Below, piece after piece: positions 44,096 to 52,895 of a stretch of DNA of 64,000 nucleotides. The position numbers and the translations under genes are program-made. The notes beneath the pieces are model-generated. The model made no database searches. It saw only the letters and a list, made by a program, of their open reading frames with translations, and had not been told where the DNA came from. The DNA is taken from positions 124,001 through 188,000 of the forward strand of contig NZ_CP070499.1 of NCBI RefSeq assembly GCF_016925615.1, read 5' to 3'. The stretch comes from Natronosporangium hydrolyticum (GTDB taxonomy: Bacteria; Actinomycetota; Actinomycetes; Mycobacteriales; Micromonosporaceae). Position 1 is the stretch's first letter; each line of letters opens with the position of its first letter.

Positions 44096-44105
<10 letters not shown>
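42381..44105 (-). CDS. ABC-2-type transporter permease
   Basis: This 574-aa integral membrane protein has about twelve hydrophobic segments (e.g. LSFLGGMILAVLWAFAGFMIFV, ALVSVPAAATLVATLGLVVPA, LVAIVAAGVVTAPILLAAALLG) and a large central cytoplasmic loop. It has no signature of sugar importers and pairs with the ATPase directly upstream, whose gene it overlaps by 10 bp. Such large ABC-2 permeases are exporters or membrane-remodelling systems of unknown cargo. In this neighbourhood, export of a lipid-linked glycan or a peptide is conceivable, but nothing in the sequence decides it. Confidence 0.82.
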
Positions 44106-44884
<779 letters not shown>

Positions 44885-44891
44885 GGCCCCG

Positions 44892-44897
44892 ATTGTA
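44892..44897 (-). promoter_or_regulatory. -10 element (TACAAT) for the ABC exporter operon
   Basis: On the minus strand it is a 5/6 consensus match ending 7 nt before GTG 44884; leaderless. Confidence 0.6.
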
Positions 44898-44917
44898 GGC
44901 GGGAGCAGGCAGCAAGC

Positions 44918-46525
44918 TCAGTAGGCGCCCTTCCGGGCGGTCACCACCCCGATCGTGCGCCACAGGATGTGCAGGTCGTAGGCGAGCGACCAGTTGTCTA
45001 CATAGTAGAGATCGAGGCGGACCGCCTCGTCCCACGACAGGTCGGAGCGGCCGGATACCTGCCACAGCCCGGTGATGCCCGGGCGCACCAACAGCCGCCG
45101 CCGGACATCGCCGAGGTAGTCCCCGTCGTCGGCCGGCAACGGCCGCGGCCCGACCAACGACATCTCGCCCTTCAGCACGTTGATTAGCTGCGGCAGCTCG
45201 TCCAGCGAGCTGGCGCGCAAGAGTCGCCCGAATGGGAAGATCCGCGGGTCGTTACGGATCTTGAACAGCTGCCCGTCGGACTCGTTCTGATCCAGCAGCG
45301 CCGCCCGCCGCTCCTCGGCGTCGATGTACATGGTTCGGAACTTCCACACCCGGAAGGTCCGCCCCTCGTGGCCCACCCGGGTCTGCCGGAAGAACGCCGG
45401 CCCCCGGTCCGAGAGCTTGATCCCGACCGCGATCGCCGCGAACAGCGGGGTCAACACCAGCAGCCCCAGCGCGGCGGCCACCCGGTCGAGCATGTTCTTG
45501 CCCAGCCAGGCCATACCGGAGAGGGTGGGCTCCTCCACGTGCAGCAGCGGCAGCCCTTCGATCGGCCGGATGTGCACCCGCGGCCCGGCGATGTCGGTCA
45601 GCTGCGGCGCCACCACCAGATCGACCCCGCTGCCCTCCAGCTGCCAGGCGAGCTTGCGCAGCTCGCCCGGTTCGACGCTCACCGAGCCGCAGACCGCGAT
45701 CGTGTCTGCCCCCAACTCCCGGACTAGCGGCAGCACATCTCCCCGGGCCGGGTGGACCGGCACCGGTGTGAGCAGGCCACGGGCGGCGCTGTACCCCTCG
45801 GTCAGCTGGATCCCCACCGGCACCAGCCCGGCCGCCGGGGTCCGGGCGACCGCGGTGCAGATCTCCATCGCCTCCGGCAGGGTGCCCACCAGCAGAGTGC
45901 GGTGGGTGGCGCTGCCGCGCCGCCGCCGCAGCACGTGCAGCGTCCGGCGGGCCAGCGTGCGGCCGAGCAGGATGAAGATGAACGCTGCAATTACTGCGGT
46001 CGCGACCGACAACCGCGACAGCTCGGTCTTGGTAGCGAAGGCGATGAACGAGACCGTGGCGGCGATCGCTACCGTCGCCCGGGAGACGCGTTTGTACTCC
46101 TCGGTGCCGAGCCCGAGATGTCGCCGGTCGTAGGCGCCGTTCGCCCAGAGCAGCATCCACCAGCCCAACGGCAGCAGGATGTAGGCGGTCGGATAGAACC
46201 ACTCGTCCGCACCGTCGGTACGGAAACCTGCGTCAGCCTGGTCGAAGGCGGCGATCGCGAGCCAGCTCGCCAGCGCTACCGCGGCCCAGTCCAGCGCCAG
46301 CAGCGCCGCGATATACGGCCGGTGCCAACGGGACGCGCGCCGCCGCCGCCGCCAGGAGTTGCGCGGGACGCCGCCGTTGACATGGACCGCCGGCTGCGGG
46401 GCGATCTCGAAGCTCTTCGGGTCGGGCACGGCTTCCCCGCTCCTGGAAGTAGCCACCTCGCTACGGTTGTCCACCTCGCTGCGGCTCCGGCGGGTTGGGG
46501 CGGCTGGGCGCTGAACTGTCGTCAT
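44918..46525 (-). CDS. Polyprenyl-phosphate sugar-1-phosphate transferase (WbaP/WcaJ-like)
   Basis: This 535-aa protein has an N-terminal region with about four transmembrane helices, a CoA-binding-like/Rossmann middle (HRTLLVGTLPEAMEICTAVA, ADTIAVCGSVSVEPGEL), then a fifth helix and the bacterial sugar transferase domain: FFRQTRVGHEGRTFRVWKFRTM, RLLRASSLDELPQLINVLKGEMSLVGPRPL and RPGITGLWQVSGRSDLSWDEAVRLDLYYV. It starts glycan assembly by transferring a sugar-1-phosphate to undecaprenyl phosphate at the inner membrane face. TAGACT at 46536-46541 lies 10 nt before the ATG. With the LCP ligases it outlines a path for a wall-attached polysaccharide. Confidence 0.92.
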   Translation of the reverse strand: MTTVQRPAAPTRRSRSEVDNRSEVATSRSGEAVPDPKSFEIAPQPAVHVNGGVPRNSWRRRRRASRWHRPYIAALLALDWAAVALASWLAIAAFDQADAGFRTDGADEWFYPTAYILLPLGWWMLLWANGAYDRRHLGLGTEEYKRVSRATVAIAATVSFIAFATKTELSRLSVATAVIAAFIFILLGRTLARRTLHVLRRRRGSATHRTLLVGTLPEAMEICTAVARTPAAGLVPVGIQLTEGYSAARGLLTPVPVHPARGDVLPLVRELGADTIAVCGSVSVEPGELRKLAWQLEGSGVDLVVAPQLTDIAGPRVHIRPIEGLPLLHVEEPTLSGMAWLGKNMLDRVAAALGLLVLTPLFAAIAVGIKLSDRGPAFFRQTRVGHEGRTFRVWKFRTMYIDAEERRAALLDQNESDGQLFKIRNDPRIFPFGRLLRASSLDELPQLINVLKGEMSLVGPRPLPADDGDYLGDVRRRLLVRPGITGLWQVSGRSDLSWDEAVRLDLYYVDNWSLAYDLHILWRTIGVVTARKGAY

Positions 46526-46552
46526 GTCGACAGGGAGTCTACGACTTAGGAA

Positions 46553-47410
46553 TCAGCGCACGAGGCGGGACAGCCGTCGATCAGCCAGCGGTCTGCCTCC
46601 AGTCTGACAGCCTGGGCAGTATTGCAGGCTGGTATCGGCGAACGACACTTCCCGAATGGTGTCGCCGCAGCTGGGGCAGGGCAGGCCGGTGCGGGCGTGC
46701 ACGGACAATCCCGAGCGTTTCTCGGCTTTTAGCGTGGCCGCTCGTTGCCCCACCGACCGGGTCACCGCTTCGGTCAGCACCCGGCCGGTCGCCTCGTAGA
46801 GCCGGGTCAGCTGCTCGTCGGTGAGCCGGCCAGTAAGCGCGAACGGGGAGAGCCGCGCCGCGTGGAGGATCTCGTCCGAGTAGGCGTTGCCGATCCCGGC
46901 GATGACCTCCTGGCTGGTGAGCACCCCCTTCACCTGACCGTTGCGGCTGCGCAAGCGCTCGGCGAAGGTATCCCGATCGACGGTCAGCGGGTCCGGCCCG
47001 AGCCGGGCCACCCCGGGCACCTGCATCGGATCCTCGACCAGATACATCGCCAACCGTTTGTTCGTCCCCGCCTCCGTCAGGTCGAACCCGGAGCCGTCGT
47101 CGAACCGGACCCGGACCGCTACCGGCCCCCGCCCCGGCTTCAGCGGGCCGGCGGCGAGCGACTCCCGGTAGTGCAGCCAACCAGCCCGCGCCAGGTGAAC
47201 GACCAGGTGCAGCGGCGGATCCAGGGTCAGGTCCAGGAACTTGCCGTGGCGACCGGCGGTCACCACCGTCCGATCCGCCGCCGCGGTCACCGGCGGATCG
47301 TAGGTCTTCAACGCGCTGACCGCCACCACCTGCAGCTGGACAATGGTCCGGCCGGCGGCACGGTCGCGCAGGTAGGCGGCGAGCGCCTCAACTTCCGGCA
47401 ACTCTGGCAC
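46553..47410 (-). CDS. Fpg/Nei-family DNA glycosylase
   Basis: This 285-aa protein starts PELPEVEALAAYL after the initiator, giving the catalytic Pro2 and Glu3 of the Fpg/Nei family. It also has the H2TH domain (VKGVLTSQEVIAGIGNAYSDEILH) and a C-terminal zinc finger (CPSCGDTIREVSF ... QYCPGC). It removes oxidised bases and nicks the AP site. The Lys and Asn contacts look conserved; whether it prefers 8-oxoguanine or pyrimidines is open. The GTG start is fixed by Pro2 and by TACCGT 7 nt upstream. It is divergent from the YrhK gene. Confidence 0.92.
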   Translation of the reverse strand: MPELPEVEALAAYLRDRAAGRTIVQLQVVAVSALKTYDPPVTAAADRTVVTAGRHGKFLDLTLDPPLHLVVHLARAGWLHYRESLAAGPLKPGRGPVAVRVRFDDGSGFDLTEAGTNKRLAMYLVEDPMQVPGVARLGPDPLTVDRDTFAERLRSRNGQVKGVLTSQEVIAGIGNAYSDEILHAARLSPFALTGRLTDEQLTRLYEATGRVLTEAVTRSVGQRAATLKAEKRSGLSVHARTGLPCPSCGDTIREVSFADTSLQYCPGCQTGGRPLADRRLSRLVR

Positions 47411-47417
47411 GCCTGCC

Positions 47418-47423
47418 ACGGTA
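47418..47423 (-). promoter_or_regulatory. -10 element (TACCGT) for the Fpg/Nei gene
   Basis: On the minus strand it ends 7 nt before GTG 47410; leaderless. Confidence 0.55.
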
Positions 47424-47462
47424 CTGCTCCGCGGCGGCGTCCGGTGGGGCACACTCTCAGAT

Positions 47463-47783
47463 ATGGCGGAACGTGACCCTAAGGGCACTGGGGGAAGTGG
47501 CAACAGTCCGGTAACATTTCGGGTCGGCCACCACGAACTGGTCATCCGGCGCCGATACGAAGTGTTGAGCATCGTCAACGACATGATGATCGGGGTCTGG
47601 TTCGCCGTCGGTAGCGTCTTCTTCTTCTACACCGCCACCGAAACCGCCGGGATCTGGCTGTTCCTCATCGGCAGCATCCAGCTGCTGATCCGGCCGATCA
47701 TCCGACTCACCCGGAATCTGCACCTGCAGCGGATCACCAACTCGCCGACGAGCGTGCTGATGGGGTCGAGCCACGACTTCTGA
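47463..47783 (+). CDS. YrhK-domain membrane protein
   Basis: This 106-aa protein has VTFRVGHHELVIRRRYEVLSIVND followed by two transmembrane helices (MMIGVWFAVGSVFFFY and GIWLFLIGSIQLLIRPIIRL), the complete YrhK domain. Its function is unknown; the domain often occurs alone or at the end of larger membrane proteins. A weak CACACT hexamer lies 7 nt before the ATG. It shares a 52-bp divergent promoter region with the DNA glycosylase gene and lies 24 nt before the GT4 gene. Confidence 0.82.
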   Translation: MAERDPKGTGGSGNSPVTFRVGHHELVIRRRYEVLSIVNDMMIGVWFAVGSVFFFYTATETAGIWLFLIGSIQLLIRPIIRLTRNLHLQRITNSPTSVLMGSSHDF

Positions 47784-47794
47784 GCCGAACCGCG

Positions 47795-47800
47795 TACCGT
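47795..47800 (+). promoter_or_regulatory. -10 element (TACCGT) for the GT4 gene
   Basis: It ends 7 nt before GTG 47808; leaderless. Confidence 0.5.
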
Positions 47801-47807
47801 CGGCGCC

Positions 47808-48980
47808 GTGAAGGTGGTCGTCGCCCACAACCGTTACCGCACCGCCGCGCCGTCCGGCGAGAACCGGATCGTCGACATCGAGATCGAGCAGCTCGCCGGC
47901 GCCGGGGTCGAGGTGCTGCCGTTCCTGCGCAGCTCCGACGACATCCCCGCGCTGCCGGCGACGGGCAAACTGCTGCTGCCGATCTCGCCGCTGTGGAACC
48001 CGGGCGCGCAACGCGACCTCGCCCAGCTGCTGCGCGACCACCGGCCCGACGTGCTGCACCTACACAACCCGTACCCGCTGCTGTCGCCGTGGCTGGTCCG
48101 GACCGCCCACCGGTACGGCGTACCGGTGGTGCACACGGTGCACAATTACCGGCAGGTCTGCGCCTCCGGCATCTACTTCCGCGACGGCCAGGTCTGCCAG
48201 GACTGCCGCGGCACCCGGCTCGGCCTACCCGCGGTGCGGCACAAGTGCTACCGGGGGTCGGCGGCGCAGAGCGCACTGATGGCGGCGACGCTCACCCTGC
48301 ACCGCCCGACCTGGCGGTCGGTCGACCGGTACCTGGCCCTCACCGACGCGATCGCCGAACACCTCCGCGGGTACGGCATCCCGGCCGAGCGGATCGTGGT
48401 GAAGCCGAACTCGATCCCGGACCCCGGCCCACCCGCCCCGCCGGGGGACGGGTTCCTCTTCGCCGCCGGCCGGCTCTCCCCGGAGAAGGGGCTCAGCCTG
48501 GTGCTCGACGGCTGGCAGCGGCACCCCGACGGGGCGCTAGGCACGCTACGAATCGCCGGCGACGGCGAGCAACGGGGGCTCGCCGAGGCGGCCGCCGCCG
48601 CCCGGGCGGACATCGACTACCTCGGCGTACTCGACCCGGCCGGGGTGCGGTCGGCGCTCGCCGCCAGCGCGGCGGTGATCGTGGCGCCCCGCTGGCACGA
48701 TGTCCTCCCCACTGTGGTGATCGAGGCGCTCGCCGCCGGCCGGCCGATCCTCGGCACCGACCTCGGCGGGGTGCCCTATCTGGTGGGTGACGCGGGCTGG
48801 ATCGCCCCGGCCGAGCCCGCCGCGCTCGCCGCGGCGCTGCCGACCGCCCGCACCGAGGCGGCGGTCCGGGCGGAGGCTGCCCGGGCCCGGTACGAGTCGA
48901 CCTTCCACCCCGACGTCGTCACCGGCCAACTGCTGGAGGTCTACGAGAACCTGCGGGCTAGCCGGCGCTCGGTTGCCTGA
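47808..48980 (+). CDS. GT4-family glycosyltransferase
   Basis: This 390-aa GT-B-fold enzyme opens with KVVVAHNRYRTAAPSGENRIVD. The acceptor domain carries PDVLHLHNPYPLLSPW and a Cys-rich insertion (VCASGIYFRDGQVCQDCRGT ... HKCYRG). The donor domain has AAGRLSPEKGLSLVLDGW and RWHDVLPTVVIEALAAGRPILGTDLGGVPYLV, with the E-x7-like acidic motif in VVIEALAAG. Donor and acceptor cannot be read. It probably adds a sugar to a lipid-linked glycan started by the nearby sugar transferase, although it is on the opposite strand and separately promoted. Confidence 0.9.
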   Translation: MKVVVAHNRYRTAAPSGENRIVDIEIEQLAGAGVEVLPFLRSSDDIPALPATGKLLLPISPLWNPGAQRDLAQLLRDHRPDVLHLHNPYPLLSPWLVRTAHRYGVPVVHTVHNYRQVCASGIYFRDGQVCQDCRGTRLGLPAVRHKCYRGSAAQSALMAATLTLHRPTWRSVDRYLALTDAIAEHLRGYGIPAERIVVKPNSIPDPGPPAPPGDGFLFAAGRLSPEKGLSLVLDGWQRHPDGALGTLRIAGDGEQRGLAEAAAAARADIDYLGVLDPAGVRSALAASAAVIVAPRWHDVLPTVVIEALAAGRPILGTDLGGVPYLVGDAGWIAPAEPAALAAALPTARTEAAVRAEAARARYESTFHPDVVTGQLLEVYENLRASRRSVA

Positions 48981-49003
48981 CCGACTCGATCACCCGGGGG
49001 TGG

Positions 49004-49918
49004 CTACTCGCCGACGACTTCTTGGGCGGTGGTAGCGGTGAGCGCGCGCCGGAGCCAACTGTCGAGCTGAGCGAGGTCGGTGCAGCCGAGGATGCGCTCC
49101 CGGACCCCGACCGGGACCGCGACCCCACGCGCCTCAAGCACCCCCAGCACCGCCCGGGCCTCACCACGGGCCTCGCCACGGGCCTCGCCGCGGGCCTCAC
49201 CAAGCTCCTCACCCAGTCTGCGGTTCTGCTCCGCGATCTCCCGGAACAGCTCGCTGCGGAATTCGTGGTCGACGATGGTGGTCATGAACGCCTCCCAGCG
49301 AGCCCGGACCGGCGCCGGCAAACCGGCCAATACAACGTCATAGTACAAGATTGCTTGCTTGGGGCCGAGGAAACGAAGCGCCTCCGCCAACGCCGGGAAG
49401 GTCTCCTCCACGTCGGAGTCTTCGCCGTGGCAGATCGCGGAGAGCACCGCGAGCGCCGGGTTGCCGCGCGCCAGCTCAGGGTCGACCACGAGCGGCACAT
49501 CGCGAGGAGTGAAGATCATCGGGCGTAAGCTGAGGCTCAGCCCGTCGTGCTCGAACAGATCGCGGTAGCGGCGCGCGATCGCCGGGTCGGGGCAGTAGAC
49601 CACCAGCCCGGCGCTGACGTCCAGCTCGGCCTCCAGCTGCGCCACATAGAGCTTCCAGGTGCGCCGCTTGCTTTTGTCCCAGCCCCGCTGCACCTCCAGC
49701 ACCACCGCGAGCAGCGCGTGGTCGGCCGGGTCGCAGTAGAGCAACATGCCGTCCGCGTGATAGGTGCGCGGCACCAACACCCGTACATCCGTCGCCTGAG
49801 TCCGGGTGTGGTGATAGTCCGGAACCTTGACGTCGAAGACGTTCGTGAGCAGCCAGGCCACCAGGTCCGGATCCAGTTTCGCCAGGGCCACTGGCGACTC
49901 ATGTGCTGCGCTCGGCAT
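49004..49918 (-). CDS. Rpn-like PD-(D/E)XK domain protein
   Basis: This 304-aa protein has an N-terminal domain with a nuclease-like core: Asp in TYHADGMLLYCD, Glu/Gln in LAVVLEVQRGWDKSKRRTWKLYVAQLEAEL and LVVYCPDP, as in actinobacterial relatives of the Rpn/PDDEXK transposase-associated nucleases. A helical middle follows, then an EARG repeat (about residues 240-256) and a C-terminal helical tail. These proteins are numerous and variable in actinomycete genomes; their role is unproven. It is monocistronic and borders a 1-kb repeat-rich gap. Confidence 0.65.
   Translation of the reverse strand: MPSAAHESPVALAKLDPDLVAWLLTNVFDVKVPDYHHTRTQATDVRVLVPRTYHADGMLLYCDPADHALLAVVLEVQRGWDKSKRRTWKLYVAQLEAELDVSAGLVVYCPDPAIARRYRDLFEHDGLSLSLRPMIFTPRDVPLVVDPELARGNPALAVLSAICHGEDSDVEETFPALAEALRFLGPKQAILYYDVVLAGLPAPVRARWEAFMTTIVDHEFRSELFREIAEQNRRLGEELGEARGEARGEARGEARAVLGVLEARGVAVPVGVRERILGCTDLAQLDSWLRRALTATTAQEVVGE
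49156..49203 (-). repeat. 12-bp tandem repeat in the Rpn-like gene
   Basis: Four near-identical 12-bp units encode GEAR x4 (minus strand). Copy-number change would preserve the frame and lengthen a charged helix. Confidence 0.85.
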
Positions 49919-50274
49919 GGCGGCCACAGTAGATTCGGCGCGCTAGTCCCGGTGGTCTTGGGGCTTGCGAAGGTGATCTCAATCCCAATCCATACTAATC
50001 GGATCCAAATCGGTCATCGCCCGAACGGCTCCGGCGACGCGGTCGTCGCCCAGGCCGTGGAGGTCGTCCGCCCGGTGCCGCAACGGTCCCGGCCCGGGTC
50101 GGGTCCATCCCCGCGCCACTCCGCCCGGTGCCGCGCGTCCTGCGCGATCACGTGTCCGGTTGGTGGGCACTACTGACTCCGTTGGGTTCCCGCCGGTTGC
50201 TCATCCTGCGTCGCCGCAGCTCAGGCGGTGCTGCAAGAGCGGTTGGCTCGCTGCCGCCGGCTGACTCGCGCCCG

Positions 50275-50353
50275 CTTGGTCGGCTGAGTGGTGATCCACT
50301 ACGGCGACAAACCAAGCTGATACTGGCAAACCTGGCGCCACTCGACCCACCAA
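50275..50353. repeat. MITE-like inverted-repeat element, copy 1
   Basis: About 79 bp with imperfect terminal inverted repeats (CTTGGTCGGCTGAGTGG ... CCACTCGACCCACCAAG). It shares its ends and the GTGATCCACTA / GGCGCCACTC blocks with the element at 50721. Confidence 0.65.
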
Positions 50354-50522
50354 GTCGGGTGAGACGATCTGCCCGCCGAGTCGTATCCGACTTTGCTGGT
50401 TAAGCAACGGCTGTGAGCAGCGAGGAGGCGGTGGACTACGGGCGCCGATGCGCTGCTACCCAGGCTGCCGGCCCACTCGACGGCAGCTAGGTCTGTCATT
50501 CCGGAGTGCGATCCTGAGTTAG

Positions 50523-50577
50523 TTGATCAACTACCCGGCAGCTGCATGGCCCGCCGCGTGTCGTACAGCTGCCGGGT
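50523..50577. repeat. Hairpin family H, copy 2
   Basis: It begins TTGATCAACTACCCGGCAG and has perfect 12-bp arms (50533-50544 and 50566-50577). It is homologous to 10995-11053, but with base changes on both arms that keep pairing, and a loop that is diverged and larger. Confidence 0.7.
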
Positions 50578-50720
50578 CTGGATCTTCAGCTCGGCGCTGC
50601 AACCCGGCCGCGCGGCCGCGAGACGCCGCAGCCCACCGTCGAGGGCCCGGCCGCGGACACGTCCACGCGGGATGATCCGAAGTTCCTTTGCGGACGCTCC
50701 CCGTTCAGGAGCCACGGCTC

Positions 50721-50800
50721 CCTGGTGGGTTGAGTGGTGATCCACTAGGTTCGCATATCCTATTGAACCTAGCAAGTCGGGCGCCACTCAACCCACCAGG
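50721..50800. repeat. MITE-like inverted-repeat element, copy 2
   Basis: 80 bp with perfect 17-bp terminal inverted repeats (CCTGGTGGGTTGAGTGG). An inner 8-bp dyad, CTAGGTTC ... GAACCTAG, flanks an AT-rich centre. No flanking target duplication is obvious. Confidence 0.75.
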
Positions 50801-50853
50801 CGGCGTGAGGCGCGCTACCCGCGGGGTCAGCCGGGCCGGGCCCGGCAGTCGCC

Positions 50854-50933
50854 CAGCCGCTCAGCCGCTCAGCCGCTCAGCCGCTCAGCCGCTCAGCCGC
50901 TCAGCCGCTCAGTCGCTCAGTCGCTCAGTCGCA
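50854..50933. repeat. 8-bp tandem repeat at a gene end
   Basis: Ten units: seven CAGCCGCT, two CAGTCGCT and one CAGTCGCA. It overlaps the last codons and the stop of the NADP-dependent oxidoreductase gene (stop at 50917-50919). Confidence 0.9.
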
Positions 50934-51933
50934 CGAGCATCTTGCCGATGTTCTCGCCGCGCAGCACCCCGAGGAAGGCCTCGGGCGCCCGCTCAAGTCC
51001 GTGATAGACCGTCTCTTCGGTGCGCACCGAGCCTTCGGCGAGCCAGCCGGCCGCCTTGCCGAGATACTCCGGGAACCGGCCGTAGTGGTCCAGCACCAGC
51101 ATCCCGCGCAGCGTTAGCCGCTTCGAGACTGCCAGGAAGAGATTGCTGGGGCCGGGTACCGGCTCGGTCGCGTTGTAGACGCTTATCGCACCGACCAGCG
51201 CGAACCGGGCGCCTACCCGTGCCGCGTCGAGCGCCGCGGCCAGGGTCTCGCCTCCGACATTGTCGAAGTAGACGTCGATCCCGTCCGGCGCCGCCGCGGC
51301 GAGCTGCCCGGCGATGTCGCCCTCCCGATAGTCGATCGCCGTGTCGTAGCCGAATTGCTCAGTAAGCTTCGCCGCCTTCGCCGGGCCGCCGGCGGAGCCA
51401 ATGACCCGGGAGGCGCCGAGCTGCCGGGCGATCTGCCCGGCGACGCTGCCGACCGCTCCGGCCGCCGCCGAGATGAAGACTACGTCTCCCTCGCGTACCG
51501 GGGCGGTGTCGGTCAGCGAGGCGTAGGCGGTCAGCCCAGGCATGCCCAACACTCCCAGGTACGCCTGCGCGGGCGCCGCCTCGGCGTCGACCACCGTCGC
51601 CCCATCGGCATCCACCACCGCGTACTCCCGCCAGCCGAGCAAGTGCGAGACGGTCGCGCCCACGGGGATCGTCGCCGCCCGCGAGGCCACGACCTCGCCC
51701 ACCGCGCCACCGTCCAGCGGGGCGTCCAGCTCGAACGGCGGGATGTAGGACTCTCGGTCGTCCATTCGACCCCGCATGTACGGGTCGACCGACATCCAGG
51801 TGTTCCGGACCAGGAGCTGGCCGTCGGTCAACTCCGGCACCGGAACCGTGGCCATCGCGAAGTTGTCCACGGTGGGCTCTCCCACCGGCCGGGCCGCGAG
51901 CCGGATCTCCCGGCTGGTCAGTTGTTGCGACAT
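50917..51933 (-). CDS. NADP-dependent MDR oxidoreductase (zinc-independent, leukotriene B4 dehydrogenase/curcumin reductase type)
   Basis: This 338-aa medium-chain reductase has DPYMRGRM near residue 50, GMPGLTAYASL, the Rossmann motif ISAAAGAVGSVAGQIARQLGA, YFDNVGGETL and the C-terminal HYGRFPEYL. There are no structural zinc cysteines. The family reduces alpha,beta-unsaturated ketones and quinones. ATG 51933 is preferred over an in-frame GTG 9 nt upstream. It lies 15 nt after the NmrA-like gene on the same strand, so they form an operon. The last residues (RLSD) and the stop lie inside an 8-bp tandem repeat. Confidence 0.9.
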   Translation of the reverse strand: MSQQLTSREIRLAARPVGEPTVDNFAMATVPVPELTDGQLLVRNTWMSVDPYMRGRMDDRESYIPPFELDAPLDGGAVGEVVASRAATIPVGATVSHLLGWREYAVVDADGATVVDAEAAPAQAYLGVLGMPGLTAYASLTDTAPVREGDVVFISAAAGAVGSVAGQIARQLGASRVIGSAGGPAKAAKLTEQFGYDTAIDYREGDIAGQLAAAAPDGIDVYFDNVGGETLAAALDAARVGARFALVGAISVYNATEPVPGPSNLFLAVSKRLTLRGMLVLDHYGRFPEYLGKAAGWLAEGSVRTEETVYHGLERAPEAFLGVLRGENIGKMLVRLSD

Positions 51934-51948
51934 GCTTGACACTCGCTC

Positions 51949-52815
51949 TCAGTTGGCGGCGTGGCGCCAGCCGCCGTTGGCGGCGGTGGCCTTGACGTAT
52001 TCGGTGAAGTCCCGAGGTTCCCGGCCGAGTGCCCGGCGAACCCCGTCCGAGAGGTACGCGTCGTGACCGGCCCGGATGAAGGCGAACAGCCCACCTACTG
52101 TCTCAGCCGTGGCGCGAGGGTAGTAGCCCTGCGCCACCAGGTGCTCGACGTGCTCCTCCGGGGTGAGCGGCCGGGTGCGAAGCTCCCGGCCGGTGGCCGC
52201 CGCGATCTCCGCGACCGCCTCCGGGATGGTCAGCGCCCGGGGCCCGGAGAGTTCGTAGGTCTGCCCGGCATGGCCCGGCCGGGTCAGCGCCGCCGCGGCG
52301 ACCTGGGCGATGTCGGTGGCGTCGATGAATGGGTGGGCGCCGTCGCCACTGGAGTAGGCGACGTCGCCGCCGGCCACTCCGCTGCTCAGGAACGGCTCTT
52401 CGCTGAAGTTCTGGGCGAACCAGACCGGCCGGAGGATGGTCCACTCGACGCCAGACTCCTGGACCGTCCGCTCGGCTGCGAGCGACCCCTCGAATGCCAG
52501 ATCCCGGCCCTCCCGAGAGGAGAGGAGCACCAGCCGGCGGACGCCGCGAGCGGTCGCCAGCGCCACGAAGCTGCGCAGCGCGCTGCCGTCGTCGGCGTCG
52601 TCGAGCACCAGGTAGACCCCGCTGGCGCCGGTCACCGCCGGCTCCCAGGTGCGCTGGTCGTGCCAGTCGAAGCGGGTGGTCGCGGAGCGGCTGGCGGTGC
52701 GTACCGGCCAGCCGGCGGCAGTGAGCTCAGCCACCACCCGCCGGCCGGTCTTGCCGGTGCCGCCCAGGACCAGCAGTGGGCTGGCCGGGTCGGCGGACTT
52801 GGTCATCTCTGTCAT
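51949..52815 (-). CDS. NmrA-like NAD(P)-binding protein
   Basis: This 288-aa atypical SDR has the dinucleotide motif LLVLGGTGKTGRRVVAEL at about residues 12-29, GVYLVLDDADDGSAL, RRLVLLSSREGRD, WTILRPVWFAQNFSEEPF and GPRALTIPEAVAEIAAATGR. It lacks the classical YxxxK, as NmrA-like proteins do; they act as redox sensors or reductases. It is divergent from the AraC gene across 80 bp and upstream of the NADP oxidoreductase gene, so both are likely under AraC control. Confidence 0.87.
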   Translation of the reverse strand: MTEMTKSADPASPLLVLGGTGKTGRRVVAELTAAGWPVRTASRSATTRFDWHDQRTWEPAVTGASGVYLVLDDADDGSALRSFVALATARGVRRLVLLSSREGRDLAFEGSLAAERTVQESGVEWTILRPVWFAQNFSEEPFLSSGVAGGDVAYSSGDGAHPFIDATDIAQVAAAALTRPGHAGQTYELSGPRALTIPEAVAEIAAATGRELRTRPLTPEEHVEHLVAQGYYPRATAETVGGLFAFIRAGHDAYLSDGVRRALGREPRDFTEYVKATAANGGWRHAAN

Positions 52816-52883
52816 GGTGCCAGCAAATCTCGCAGAATGCGACGCCCGAATGGCTCGTCGGCTCAATTCGATGTCAGATCGTC

Positions 52884-52889
52884 TATCGT
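52884..52889 (+). promoter_or_regulatory. -10 element (TATCGT) for the AraC-type gene
   Basis: It ends 6 nt before ATG 52896; leaderless. Confidence 0.55.
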
Positions 52890-52895
52890 CGGGGG

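Larger units (their letters stand above)
49919..50916. other. Gene-free, repeat-rich interval
   Basis: About 1 kb without a convincing gene. All ORFs are under 90 codons and lack ribosome sites or family-like sequence. It holds two 80-bp inverted-repeat elements, a copy of hairpin family H and the start of an 8-bp tandem repeat. A 63-codon minus-strand ORF (49979-50170) may be the remnant of a lost gene. Confidence 0.6.

Noticed and set aside
50299-50787. Short ORFs of 65-90 codons (50299-50499, 50527-50787) as small genes
   Set aside because: They span the inverted-repeat elements and similar peptide bits arise from the repeats themselves; no ribosome site or -10 box is in place.
50854-50933. 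8-bp tandem array considered as a CRISPR-like repeat
   Set aside because: Units are contiguous and have no spacers; it is a simple tandem repeat.
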